Program-made: the position numbers and the translations under genes
From: an uncultured Lachnospiraceae bacterium
GTDB lineage: Bacteria > Bacillota > Clostridia > Lachnospirales > Lachnospiraceae
DNA length: 9,832 bases
Assembly (NCBI GenBank): GCA_937915975.1
Contig: CALGGL010000214.1
Coordinates: 1-9,832, forward strand
Reading direction: 5' to 3'
The notes under the pieces: model-generated
What the model saw: only the letters and a program-made list of their open reading frames with translations
Databases searched by the model: none
Told to the model about the DNA's origin: nothing
Part shown: positions 1 to 6,887 of the stretch, piece after piece
How the letters are laid out: every line of letters starts with the position of its first letter
Position numbering within the stretch: the first letter of the stretch is position 1

Positions 1-1796
1 AGGGTGAGCCTGATGCATCAAGCTTTCCTTCGGGAGGTCTTAGAGCAACCTTTGAGGCAAGAGGATATACAGCATGGGATCCTACATCACCGGCATTTGT
101 AAAGGACGGAACACTTTATATACCGACAGCGTTTTGTTCATATAGCGGAGAGGCACTTGATAAGAAGACACCGCTTCTTCGTTCTATGGAGGCTCTTAAT
201 AAAGAGGCAACAAAGATGCTTCATTTACTTGGAAGAACCGATGTAACCAATGTATCAACAACGGTTGGACCTGAGCAGGAGTACTTCCTTGTTGATAAGG
301 AATTATATAAGCAAAGAAAGGATTTAATCTTCACAGGAAGAACCTTACTCGGAGCTATGCCTCCTAAAGGTCAGGAGATGGAGGATCATTATTTCGGAGC
401 ACTTAAGCCGAGAGTATCTGCTTTCATGCATGACCTTGATGAAGAGCTTTGGAAACTTGGAATACCTGCTAAGACAAAGCATAATGAGGTTGCACCGGGA
501 CAGCACGAGTTGGCACCTGTATTTGATACAACCAATGTAGCTGTAGATCACAATCAGCTTACCATGGAGGTTATGAAGAAGGTTGCAGATAAGCATGGTC
601 TCGCGTGTCTCTTACATGAGAAGCCGTTTGATGGTATCAATGGTTCGGGTAAGCATAACAACTGGTCGATGTCAACCAATACAGGATTAAATCTTCTTGA
701 ACCTGGTAAGACACCTGCGGATAACATTTCATTTTTGGTATTTTTGATGGCAGTTATTAAGGCGGTTGATGATTATGCAGACCTTATGAGAATTTCCGTA
801 GCAAGCGCGGGAAATGACCACAGACTTGGTGCAAATGAAGCACCTCCTGCAATTGTATCCATCTTCCTTGGTGAAGAATTAAATGCAATTATTGAGGCGA
901 TTGAAAAGGATGAGCTCTTTAACCAGCAGGATAGAGTAAGAATGGAAACAGGTGCAACTGTTTTACCACATTTCTTTAAGGATACTACTGATAGAAACAG
1001 AACCTCACCGTTTGCCTTTACGGGCAATAAATTTGAGTTCCGTATGCTTGGCTCTGAGGTTTCGGTAGCAGGACCGAATATCGTTTTAAATACAGCAGTT
1101 GCAGAGGCCTTAAGTCAATTTTATGAAGAACTTAAGGATGCCAATACGGATGATATGAAGGATGCCGTTCACCAGCTTGTTAAGAGAGCCATTGCTAAGC
1201 ATAAGAAGGTTATATTTAACGGAAACGGTTATACTGATGAATGGGTTGAGGAGGCAGAAAGAAGAGGCCTTTACAACCTTAAGTCAACACCTGAAGCACT
1301 TCCACATTTCATTGATGATAAGAATATAGAACTTTTCACTAAACACGGTGTATTTACAGAGACAGAGATTAGGTCAAGATATGAAATCTTCGTAGAAAAC
1401 TACTGCAAGATAATTCATATAGAGGCAAAGACCTTACAAAGCATGCTAAATCATGATGTGCTTCCTGCAATTTACTCTTACGAGGATGAGTTAAGCAACA
1501 CAATTCAGTTTAAGCGTGATGCAGCCGGTATCGAGAGCAAGGCAGGCAAGACAGAGCTTGCATTTATGTCAGAGGCTTATGATAAGATTTACGAGCTGCT
1601 TGGCAAGCTTAAGGATGATACGACATCGGCTGAAGCATTGACCGAAGAAGACGTATACAAGGCATCGTTTTATTATCATGATGTTATACTTGCCGAGATG
1701 GATGAGATTCGTAAGATCGCAGATGAGGTTGAGGATAAGCTTCCTGCACACTTATTACCATATCCTACATATGAAGACTTATTGTTTTATGCTTAG
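1..1796 (+). CDS. glnN: Type III glutamine synthetase, 5' end cut off by window edge
   Basis: Makes glutamine from glutamate, ammonia and ATP in the cytoplasm; the main ammonium-assimilating reaction. The reading frame is already open at base 3 and gives about 597 residues to the TAG at 1794-1796. The true start lies upstream. Type III enzymes are usually about 700 residues, so roughly 100 N-terminal residues are missing (family knowledge). Counting from the codon at base 3, the type III hallmark [20 protein letters not shown] lies near residues 7-26, the metal-binding GPEQEYF at 89-95, the catalytic-loop [10 protein letters not shown] at 213-222 (codon at 639), and the ATP/glutamate-side segment [18 protein letters not shown] from 330. 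Type I/II enzymes are shorter (about 440-470 residues) and lack the [19 protein letters not shown] block. An internal ATG at 186 is not a plausible start because conserved sequence precedes it. No terminator is evident in the 91-bp gap before purF, so read-through into purF, which consumes glutamine, is possible. Confidence 0.97.
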   Translation, partial: GEPDASSFPSGGLRATFEARGYTAWDPTSPAFVKDGTLYIPTAFCSYSGEALDKKTPLLRSMEALNKEATKMLHLLGRTDVTNVSTTVGPEQEYFLVDKELYKQRKDLIFTGRTLLGAMPPKGQEMEDHYFGALKPRVSAFMHDLDEELWKLGIPAKTKHNEVAPGQHELAPVFDTTNVAVDHNQLTMEVMKKVADKHGLACLLHEKPFDGINGSGKHNNWSMSTNTGLNLLEPGKTPADNISFLVFLMAVIKAVDDYADLMRISVASAGNDHRLGANEAPPAIVSIFLGEELNAIIEAIEKDELFNQQDRVRMETGATVLPHFFKDTTDRNRTSPFAFTGNKFEFRMLGSEVSVAGPNIVLNTAVAEALSQFYEELKDANTDDMKDAVHQLVKRAIAKHKKVIFNGNGYTDEWVEEAERRGLYNLKSTPEALPHFIDDKNIELFTKHGVFTETEIRSRYEIFVENYCKIIHIEAKTLQSMLNHDVLPAIYSYEDELSNTIQFKRDAAGIESKAGKTELAFMSEAYDKIYELLGKLKDDTTSAEALTEEDVYKASFYYHDVILAEMDEIRKIADEVEDKLPAHLLPYPTYEDLLFYA

Positions 1797-1834
1797 TTGA
1801 GAGTATATGTAAAAGAAAATCTTGATTTGATTAT

Positions 1835-1865
1835 TTGAGAAGAAAGGTTTCCTGGAAAGTATATT
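1835..1865 (+). promoter_or_regulatory. Weak candidate sigma-70/A promoter before purF
   Basis: TTGAGA at 1835-1840 matches the -35 consensus at 5 of 6 positions. TATATT at 1860-1865 matches the -10 consensus at 5 of 6. The spacer is 19 bp, longer than the preferred 17, and the implied transcript would start only about 15 nt before the purF ATG. It is offered because no other pair in the glnN-purF gap is better. Transcription from an upstream glnN promoter is equally possible. Confidence 0.22.
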
Positions 1866-1873
1866 CTTGGTAT

Positions 1874-1890
1874 GGGAGTTTAGAAAAATG
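1874..1890 (+). promoter_or_regulatory. Ribosome binding site that fixes the purF start
   Basis: GGGAG at 1874-1878 sits 9 nt before ATG 1888-1890. The frame also has a TTG at 1867 and another ATG at 1897. The TTG has only GGAAAG nearby, and the 1897 ATG has no Shine-Dalgarno at a useful distance, so 1888 is the best-supported start. Confidence 0.7.
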
Positions 1891-3285
1891 AGCTTTATGG
1901 ATAAAAGCGATATGGATTTAGATAAATTACATGAAGAATGCGGCGTATTTGGTATATACTCCCCTGAAGATGAGCAGGCCGCCCATACTATATACTACGG
2001 ACTTAGTGCTTTGCAGCACAGAGGTCAGGAGGCCGCAGGAATGGCGGTCTGCAACACCAAGGGACCGATGTGGAATGTAAGCCAGCACAAGGGAATGGGG
2101 CTTGTAAATGAGGTCTTTCATACAGATAACCTTGATAAGCTGATCGGTAATCTCGGTGTAGGTCATGTGAGGTATTCGACAACCGGTGAGAGCAGCATAG
2201 AAAATGCACAGCCTCTTGTACTTAATTATTTTAAGGGTACACTGGCACTGGTTCACAACGGAAACATAACCAATACCGATACACTTAAGGAAGAGCTTAA
2301 AAAGGATGGTGCGGTATTTTACACTTCCACGGATTCAGAGGTAATTGCCTGTGAGATAGCTGTAAACAGAATTGAAAGTGATTCGGTTGAGCAGGCGATA
2401 ATAAAGACGGCAAAAAAGCTTAAGGGCGGTTATGCTTTGATAGTTATGAGCCCGAGAAAGCTTATAGGAGTAAGGGATCCTTTGGGACTCAAGCCCCTTT
2501 GTCTCGGTAAAAGGGGTGAAAGCTACATACTTGCTTCGGAAAGCTGTGCACTTACTTCGGTGGATGCCGAATTTGTAAGAGATATAAAGCCGGGTGAGAT
2601 TATAACCATTTCACCTGACGGAATAAAATCAGACCTTAGCCTGTGTCAGGAAAGACATGCACATTGTATCTTTGAATATATATATTTTGCAAGACTTGAT
2701 TCGGTAATAGACGGGATAAATGTATATGATTCAAGGATAAATGCAGGGAAGGCTTTAGCAAGAGCCTATCCGGTTGAGGCAGATCTGGTTGTGGGCGTTC
2801 CCGATTCGGGAGTCGCCGCTGCAAAGGGGTATTCGGAGGAGTCCGGGATACCGTTTGGGATAGCTTTCCACAAGAACAGCTATGTGGGAAGAACCTTTAT
2901 AAAGCCTACACAGGAGGAACGCGAGTCAGCGGTACATATGAAGCTTAGCGTTATAAAAAGTGTGGTAAAGGATAAGAGAATTGTTCTGATAGATGACTCG
3001 ATTGTGCGTGGCACGACGATGGCAAATCTTATAAATATGCTAAAGTCTGCCGGAGCGAAAAGTGTTCATGTAAGAATCAGTTCACCACCGTTTTTATATC
3101 CGTGTTACTACGGAACAGACGTACCGAGCCAAAGCCAGTTAATCGCATCCAAGCACTCGTCAGAGGACATAAGAAAAACCATAGGTGCGGATTCACTTGG
3201 CTACATGCGAACCGAGGACTTTAAGGAAATGGTTGGCGACCTGCCTATATGCATGGCGTGCTTTAACAATGATTATCCTGTATAG
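1888..3285 (+). CDS. purF: Amidophosphoribosyltransferase (glutamine PRPP amidotransferase)
   Basis: Catalyses the first committed step of purine synthesis: PRPP plus glutamine to 5-phosphoribosylamine, glutamate and pyrophosphate. From ATG 1888 it is 465 residues. An N-terminal class II (Ntn) glutaminase domain is followed by a phosphoribosyltransferase domain. Residues 1-17 form a propeptide ending just before Cys18 of ECGVFGIY, which would become the N-terminal nucleophile after self-cleavage, as in Bacillus. Glutaminase motifs include HRGQEAAGM, HVRYSTTG, HNGNITN and STDSE. The PRPP loop is RIVLIDDSIVRGTTM at about 364-378. Four cysteines match the [4Fe-4S] ligands of the Bacillus-type enzyme: Cys260 (HAHCIFEY), Cys406 (YPCYYG), and Cys455/Cys458 (ICMAC at the C-terminus). 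In mature numbering they fall at 243, 389, 438 and 441, close to the Bacillus positions. The usual FARPDS is FARLDS here, a mild variation. An upstream TTG at 1867 would add 7 residues but is poorly supported. A terminator follows at 3344-3390. Confidence 0.96.
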   Translation: MSFMDKSDMDLDKLHEECGVFGIYSPEDEQAAHTIYYGLSALQHRGQEAAGMAVCNTKGPMWNVSQHKGMGLVNEVFHTDNLDKLIGNLGVGHVRYSTTGESSIENAQPLVLNYFKGTLALVHNGNITNTDTLKEELKKDGAVFYTSTDSEVIACEIAVNRIESDSVEQAIIKTAKKLKGGYALIVMSPRKLIGVRDPLGLKPLCLGKRGESYILASESCALTSVDAEFVRDIKPGEIITISPDGIKSDLSLCQERHAHCIFEYIYFARLDSVIDGINVYDSRINAGKALARAYPVEADLVVGVPDSGVAAAKGYSEESGIPFGIAFHKNSYVGRTFIKPTQEERESAVHMKLSVIKSVVKDKRIVLIDDSIVRGTTMANLINMLKSAGAKSVHVRISSPPFLYPCYYGTDVPSQSQLIASKHSSEDIRKTIGADSLGYMRTEDFKEMVGDLPICMACFNNDYPV

Positions 3286-3343
3286 GAAACATATAATTGG
3301 TAATATTTTAAAAATAACATTATATATAAAATTTATTCAATGC

Positions 3344-3390
3344 AAAGGCGCATCCTATCTTGATTGATAAGATGTGCCTTTATTGGTTTA
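3344..3390 (+). terminator. Rho-independent terminator after purF
   Basis: An 11-bp stem with one G-U pair joins 3344-3354 (AAAGGCGCATC) to 3371-3381 (GATGTGCCTTT). A C/A mismatch follows, then a further TATC/GATA stem with a TTGATT loop. The 3' side runs into a moderately T-rich stretch (TTTATTGGTTTA). It is the best terminator-like hairpin in the window, and it isolates purF from leuB about 60 bp past the purF stop. The 3286-3343 stretch before it is almost pure A/T with no other recognised signal. Confidence 0.7.
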
Positions 3391-3411
3391 GGAGTTTGAA
3401 TATATCTATTA

Positions 3412-3496
3412 GCAGGTACTCTGGAGACGTTGGTACTTAGCGAGGTATTTTCGAGCTTAGTACCGTTGCGTGTGAGAGTAGCGAGAGCGTGCCTGC
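3412..3496 (+). repeat. Structured palindromic repeat, copy 1 (before leuB)
   Basis: This 85-bp copy matches copy 2 (4679-4763) at about 89% of positions and copy 3 (6591-6836 minus its insert) similarly. The outer stem pairs GCAGGTAC 3412-3419 with GTGCCTGC 3489-3496 (one G-U). An inner stem pairs GGTACT 3432-3437 with AGTACC 3459-3464, extended by ACG 3427-3429 with CGT 3469-3471. Its loop holds GAGGTATTTTCGA. An alternative hairpin pairs CGTTGC 3464-3469 with GTAGCG 3478-3483 around an 8-nt loop. Unlike copies 2 and 3, the flanking arms pair only poorly, so this copy looks decayed outside the core. It lies 48 nt before the leuB ATG. I do not recognise it as a named family. Confidence 0.85.
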
Positions 3497-3510
3497 GATG
3501 AATTAATCAC

Positions 3511-3538
3511 AGGAACATGTTTCCTTGAAGAAAGGAAG
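3511..3538 (+). promoter_or_regulatory. Two mutually exclusive small hairpins at the leuB ribosome binding site
   Basis: TTCCTT 3521-3526 is exactly complementary to AAGGAA 3532-3537, which is the leuB Shine-Dalgarno (AAAGGAAG, 7 nt before ATG 3545), with a 5-nt loop. The same TTCCT 3521-3525 is also exactly complementary to AGGAA 3511-3515, again with a 5-nt loop (CATGT). One fold would hide the ribosome binding site and the other would free it. The pairing is seen; any regulatory use is inference, and the 5-6 bp stems are weak. Confidence 0.4.
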
Positions 3539-3544
3539 AAAAAA

Positions 3545-4627
3545 ATGAATTGTAACATTGCGGTTATAAAGGGCGACGGAATCGGCCCCGAGGTCGTAAC
3601 CGAAGCCATGAAGGTGCTTGATGCGGTTGGAAAAAAATTCGGTCATACATTTAACTATGAACAGCTTCTTATGGGCGGCTGTTCCATAGACAAATACGGT
3701 GATCCTCTTACCGACGAAACAGTTGCCATAGCAAAGTCCAAGGATGCGGTTTTGCTTGGTTCAATCGGTGGAAATACTCAGACGTCACCTTGGTATAAGC
3801 TTCCGCCAAATAAAAGACCTGAAGCGGGACTTTTAAAAATCCGTAAGGAGCTTGGATTATTTGCAAATCTTCGTCCGGCATATCTTTATCCTGAACTTAA
3901 AGAGGCATGTCCTTTAAAGGAAAGTGTTGCCGAAAGAGGCTTTGACATGATGATAATGCGTGAGCTTACCGGTGGACTTTATTTCGGAGAAAGATACACC
4001 AAGGAAATCGATGGTGTAATGACAGCGGTTGATACGCTTACATACAATGAAAACGAGATAAGAAGAATAGCTGTTAAGGGTTTTGATATAGCTATGAAGA
4101 GAAGAAAAAAGGTTACCCTTGTAGATAAGGCAAACGTACTTGATTCATCCAGACTATGGAGAAAGGTAACCGAGGAGGTTGCAAAGGATTATCCTGAAGT
4201 GGAATATGAAACAATGCTTGTGGATAATGCCGCTATGCAGCTTGTTAAGGATCCGGCTCAGTTTGATGTAATGCTTACAGAGAATATGTTTGGTGACATA
4301 CTTTCAGATGAGGCTTCAATGATAACAGGTTCGATAGGAATGCTTTCATCAGCATCTCTTAATGAAACAAAGTTCGGACTCTATGAGCCATCGGGCGGTT
4401 CGGCTCCTGACATAGCAGGACAAAATATAGCTAATCCGATAGCAACAATCTTAAGCGCAGCTATGATGCTTCGATATACATTTGACCTTGATAAAGAAGC
4501 AGATTCCATTGAAAATGCGGTAAAGAAAGTTCTTGAAGAAGGATACAGAACAATAGACATAGCTAAACCGGGTGAACCTCAGGTTAAATGTGATGAAATG
4601 GGCAGCTTAATAGCAGAAAGAATATAA
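3545..4627 (+). CDS. leuB: 3-isopropylmalate dehydrogenase
   Basis: Oxidises and decarboxylates (2R,3S)-3-isopropylmalate to 2-oxoisocaproate with NAD+, the third step of the leucine branch. It is 360 residues, normal for the family. It starts at ATG 3545 behind AAAGGAAG. All catalytic and substrate residues are at the canonical positions: Arg100, Arg110 (LRPAY), Arg139 (MRELTGGLYFG), Tyr146, Lys195 (VDKANVL), Asp227, and Asp251/Asp255 (NMFGDILSDEAS). The nucleotide-side motif GGSAPDIAGQNIANP lies at 284-298. RELTGGLYFG and the Leu-branch context argue against isocitrate or tartrate dehydrogenase. It is flanked by structured repeats on both sides (3412-3496 and 4679-4763), so it is probably transcribed as its own unit; leuA, leuC and leuD are not adjacent in this window. 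Confidence 0.97.
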   Translation: MNCNIAVIKGDGIGPEVVTEAMKVLDAVGKKFGHTFNYEQLLMGGCSIDKYGDPLTDETVAIAKSKDAVLLGSIGGNTQTSPWYKLPPNKRPEAGLLKIRKELGLFANLRPAYLYPELKEACPLKESVAERGFDMMIMRELTGGLYFGERYTKEIDGVMTAVDTLTYNENEIRRIAVKGFDIAMKRRKKVTLVDKANVLDSSRLWRKVTEEVAKDYPEVEYETMLVDNAAMQLVKDPAQFDVMLTENMFGDILSDEASMITGSIGMLSSASLNETKFGLYEPSGGSAPDIAGQNIANPIATILSAAMMLRYTFDLDKEADSIENAVKKVLEEGYRTIDIAKPGEPQVKCDEMGSLIAERI

Positions 4628-4646
4628 TAATTAAACGCAACCAATA

Positions 4647-4794
4647 AACAGCTTGTTATCTGACTTATAAATCTAAAGTCAGGTACTTTGAACACGCCGG
4701 TACTTAGCGAGGTTTTTTCGAGCTTAGTACCGCTGCGTGTGAGAGTAGCGAGAGCGTGCCTGACGTAGATTTGATAAGTCAGATAACAAGCGTT
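4647..4794. repeat. Long inverted-repeat arms enclosing repeat copy 2
   Basis: Left arm 4652-4675 pairs with right arm 4766-4790 with a single unpaired G at 4774. The outer block is 17 perfect base pairs (4652-4668 with 4775-4791 minus its last base) and the inner block is 7 (AAATCTA 4669-4675 with TAGATTT 4766-4772 or so). G4651/C4791 and AAC/GTT (4647-4649 with 4792-4794) extend it past one bulged A. Between arms and core is an AA/G internal loop. The leuB stop is only about 20 bp upstream and the ilvD ribosome binding site about 10 bp downstream, so the whole palindrome nearly fills the leuB-ilvD gap. It could act as a leuB 3' stem or an ilvD leader. It has no following T-run, so it is not a classical terminator on the + strand. 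Block boundaries may be off by a base. Confidence 0.85.
4679..4763 (+). repeat. Structured palindromic repeat, copy 2 (before ilvD)
   Basis: This is the best-paired copy. The outer stem is TCAGGTAC with GTGCCTGA, extended by one G-C pair outside it (4678/4764). The inner rod pairs ACACGC 4692-4697 with GCGTGT 4735-4740 and CGGTACT 4698-4704 with AGTACCG 4726-4732, with a two-base CT bulge on the right. After a T-T mismatch, AGC/GCT closes a loop GAGGTTTTTTCGA. The alternative hairpin CGCTGC 4731-4736 with GTAGCG 4745-4750 competes with part of the rod. The purine-rich GAGAGTAGCGAGAGC is shared almost exactly with copies 1 and 3. The core ends about 53 nt before the ilvD ATG. Confidence 0.87.
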
Positions 4795-4817
4795 ATTAAG
4801 GAAAAGGAGAAATTTAT

Positions 4818-6485
4818 ATGGTAAGTGATAACATGAAATGCGGTCTTCAACAGGCACCTGCACGTTCACTTTTGAATGCGCTTGGTTATACTGCCGAAGA
4901 AATCAAAAAGCCAATGGTCGGTATCGTATGTTCATACAATGAGATTGTACCCGGACATATGAACCTTGATAAGATTGCCGAAGCTGTAAAGCTTGGTGTT
5001 GCTGAGGCAGGCGGAACCCCTGTTATGTTTCCTGCGATAGCGGTATGTGACGGTATTGCTATGGGACATGTGGGTATGAAATATTCACTTGTAACAAGAG
5101 ATTTGATAGCTGATTCAACAGAATGTATGGCTATTGCTCATCAGTTTGATGCGCTCGTTATGATACCAAACTGTGATAAGAATGTTCCGGGACTTCTTAT
5201 GGCAGCTGCAAGAGTAAATGTTCCTACAGTATTTGTATCGGGTGGACCTATGCTGGCAGGACATATACACGGAAGAAAGAGAAGTCTTTCATCTATGTTT
5301 GAAGCAGTCGGAGAACGTACTGCCGGAAAGATTACCGATGAGGATGTAATTGAGTTTGAGGAAAAGGTATGTCCTACCTGCGGTTCATGTTCAGGTATGT
5401 ACACTGCAAACTCTATGAACTGTCTTACTGAGGTACTTGGTATGGGACTTCCGGGAAATGGAACTATACCGGCAGTTTATTCAGAAAGACTTCGTCTTGC
5501 AAAGAAGGCAGGATATGCGGTTATGGATATGTTAAAGAAAAATATCCGCCCACGTGACATTATCACAAAGGATGCTATCTTAAATGCTCTTACAGTAGAT
5601 ATGGCACTTGGATGCTCGACCAATTCCATGCTTCATCTTCCTGCAATTGCACATGAGATAGGCTTTGACTTTGATATATCATTTGCTAATCCAATCAGTG
5701 AGAAGACTCCTAACCTCTGCCACCTTGCACCTGCAGGTCCTACATATATGGAAGACCTTAATGAGGCAGGCGGTGTATATGCAGTAGTTAAAGAGCTTTG
5801 TGATATCGGACTTATAAATGAAGATTGTATGACAGTTACAGGCAAGACCATCGGTGAGGCTGTTAAAAATTCAGTAAACAGAAATCCTGAAGTAATACGT
5901 CCGGTTGATAATCCATATTCTAAGACAGGCGGGCTTGCTGTACTTAAAGGAAATCTTGCACCGGACGGTTCGGTTGTCAAGCGTTCGGCAGTCGTAGAAA
6001 AGATGCTTAAGCATGAAGGACCTGCAAGAGTATTTGATTCTGAGGAGGATGCAATAGCAGCTATCCTTGGAGGAAAGATTGTTGATGGAGACGTAGTTGT
6101 TATAAGATATGAAGGGCCTAAGGGTGGACCGGGTATGAGAGAAATGTTAAATCCTACCTCGGCTATAGCCGGTATGGGACTTGGTTCAACAGTAGCACTT
6201 ATTACAGATGGACGTTTCTCAGGTGCAAGTCGTGGAGCCTCTATCGGACATGTATCTCCTGAAGCAGCGGTTGGCGGACCGATTGCATTTGTGGAGGAGG
6301 GAGATATAATTGAGATAGATATCAATAATTACTCCATCAACTTAAAGGTATCGGATGAGGAGCTTGCAAAACGTAAAGCTAACTGGACACCAAAGGAGCC
6401 AAAGGTAACTACAGGATATCTGGCAAGATATGCCAAGATGGTAACCTCAGGAAACAGAGGCGCGATACTTGAGATAAAAGATTAA
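4818..6485 (+). CDS. ilvD: Dihydroxy-acid dehydratase
   Basis: Dehydrates 2,3-dihydroxy-isovalerate and 2,3-dihydroxy-3-methylvalerate to the 2-oxo acids that precede valine, leucine and isoleucine. It is 555 residues, normal length. ATG 4818 follows AAAAGGAG (4802-4809) at 8 nt; an in-frame ATG at 4833 lacks such a site. Family signatures are present in order: [16 protein letters not shown] (35-50), [15 protein letters not shown] (77-91), PNCDKNVPG with Cys119, [18 protein letters not shown] (185-202) with Cys191, and [20 protein letters not shown] near the C-terminus. Cys119 and Cys191 correspond to Fe-S ligands. The third position, Cys in the [2Fe-2S] plant/cyanobacterial type (PCN-like), is His here (VPGHMN). 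The enzyme therefore resembles the oxygen-labile E. coli-type [4Fe-4S] group, which would suit an anaerobe (inference). 6-Phosphogluconate dehydratase (Edd) is excluded by length and by branched-chain neighbours. Confidence 0.97.
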   Translation: MVSDNMKCGLQQAPARSLLNALGYTAEEIKKPMVGIVCSYNEIVPGHMNLDKIAEAVKLGVAEAGGTPVMFPAIAVCDGIAMGHVGMKYSLVTRDLIADSTECMAIAHQFDALVMIPNCDKNVPGLLMAAARVNVPTVFVSGGPMLAGHIHGRKRSLSSMFEAVGERTAGKITDEDVIEFEEKVCPTCGSCSGMYTANSMNCLTEVLGMGLPGNGTIPAVYSERLRLAKKAGYAVMDMLKKNIRPRDIITKDAILNALTVDMALGCSTNSMLHLPAIAHEIGFDFDISFANPISEKTPNLCHLAPAGPTYMEDLNEAGGVYAVVKELCDIGLINEDCMTVTGKTIGEAVKNSVNRNPEVIRPVDNPYSKTGGLAVLKGNLAPDGSVVKRSAVVEKMLKHEGPARVFDSEEDAIAAILGGKIVDGDVVVIRYEGPKGGPGMREMLNPTSAIAGMGLGSTVALITDGRFSGASRGASIGHVSPEAAVGGPIAFVEEGDIIEIDINNYSINLKVSDEELAKRKANWTPKEPKVTTGYLARYAKMVTSGNRGAILEIKD

Positions 6486-6564
6486 AACAATTCACATAAC
6501 AAATTATGATTTGAAATATTATATGGATTGTGTTATTTTATCAATCATAATTATTATAAAAAAA
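6486..6564 (+). other. AT-rich start of the ilvD-ilvB gap with a 10-bp inverted repeat
   Basis: AATTATGATT 6502-6511 is the exact reverse complement of AATCATAATT 6543-6552, 31 nt apart. The pairing is almost entirely A/T and no T-run follows directly, so it is at best a weak terminator of ilvD. The remainder is featureless A/T sequence ending in AAAAAAA at about 6558-6564. No ORF or promoter with a good -35/-10 pair is seen here. Confidence 0.35.
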
Positions 6565-6590
6565 GCTGTATGAATTATATTAATCCTTAA

Positions 6591-6836
6591 GCAGGTACTC
6601 TGTAGACGCCGGTACGCAGTGTATCATCTTCAGATAAATCGACTTTATAACTTGCCTAAATTGCCGCCTGCTACGTTGTTCTTACTCGCCGTAGCTACAG
6701 CTACGACTCGTTCGAACGTCTTGCAGGACGAACAATTTATGCTAAGTTAAAAGTCGAAGTATTTGAAGACGATACACTGGCGAGGTATTTTCGAACTTAG
6801 TACCGCTGCGTCGGAGAGTAGCGAAAGCGTGCCTGC
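6591..6836 (+). repeat. Structured palindromic repeat, copy 3, interrupted (before ilvB)
   Basis: This is the same core as copies 1 and 2, split by a 163-bp insert. The left part is 6591-6615, ending GGTAC; the right part resumes at GCGAGGTATTTTCG (6780). The outer stem GCAGGTAC 6591-6598 with GTGCCTGC 6829-6836 is intact. The inner stem GACGC 6605-6609 with GCGTC 6808-6812, and CGGTAC with GTACCG (6610-6615, 6800-6805), can still form, with the insert as a side branch. The TTA present at the junction in copies 1 and 2 is missing. The hairpin CGCTGC 6804-6809 with GTAGCG 6818-6823 is conserved. The core ends 51 nt before the ilvB ATG. Confidence 0.85.
6617..6779. mobile_element. 163-bp palindromic MITE-like insertion nested in repeat copy 3
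   Basis: It is absent at the matching position of copies 1 and 2, which defines its ends. The termini are perfect 9-bp inverted repeats, CAGTGTATC 6617-6625 and GATACACTG 6771-6779. The whole unit is one imperfect palindrome: the outer ~48 bp of each side match at roughly 75-80% by eye with small gaps (shared blocks include TCTTCA, TCGACTTT, AACTT and TAAATTG). The centre is the hairpin CGTAGC-TACA-GCTACG at about 6690-6705. It has no ORF. Relative to copies 1/2 the target bases TTA are replaced by a G, and no target duplication is visible. It is non-autonomous; any mobilising enzyme would be encoded elsewhere. I cannot assign it to a named family. Confidence 0.72.
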
Positions 6837-6887
6837 GAAGGATTAGATATAATTCATACAGCAGAAAAATAGAAAGGAAGAATTTGT

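Larger units (their letters stand above)
6565..6862. repeat. Long inverted-repeat arms enclosing repeat copy 3
   Basis: Left arm 6565-6588 is the reverse complement of right arm 6838-6862 except for one unpaired G on the right (6846). The outer block is 16 perfect base pairs (6565-6580 with 6847-6862) and the inner block 8 (TAATCCTT with AAGGATTA). An AA/G internal loop separates arms from core, exactly as in copy 2, although the arm sequences are unrelated. The left arm is preceded by A7, so on the minus strand the hairpin would be followed by T7 and look like a terminator. There is no minus-strand gene in the window for it to serve. The right arm ends about 10 nt before the ilvB ribosome binding site. 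Confidence 0.85.

Noticed and set aside
3297..3326. Possible promoter TTGGTA-18-TATATA between purF and the terminator.
   Set aside because: It lies upstream of the terminator hairpin in near-pure A/T sequence where such matches are expected by chance.
3412..3496. T-box riboswitch before leuB/ilvD/ilvB, suggested by GTACCGCTGCG resembling the T-box GGNACCGCG.
   Set aside because: The TGG needed to pair with the tRNA CCA end is absent (TTAGTACC instead), the element is only 85 nt, I find no Stem I with a specifier loop, and no terminator with a T-run follows.
4652..4790. Reading the copy 2 arms as an intrinsic terminator for leuB.
   Set aside because: No T-run follows the right arm on the + strand, and the stem encloses an 85-bp structured core, unlike a compact terminator hairpin.
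5633..6325. 230-codon open frame on the minus strand inside ilvD.
   Set aside because: It lies wholly within the well-conserved ilvD frame, its translation is a low-complexity Ser/Pro/Ile-rich product with no recognisable motif, and it has no convincing start site; it is a shadow of ilvD codon usage.
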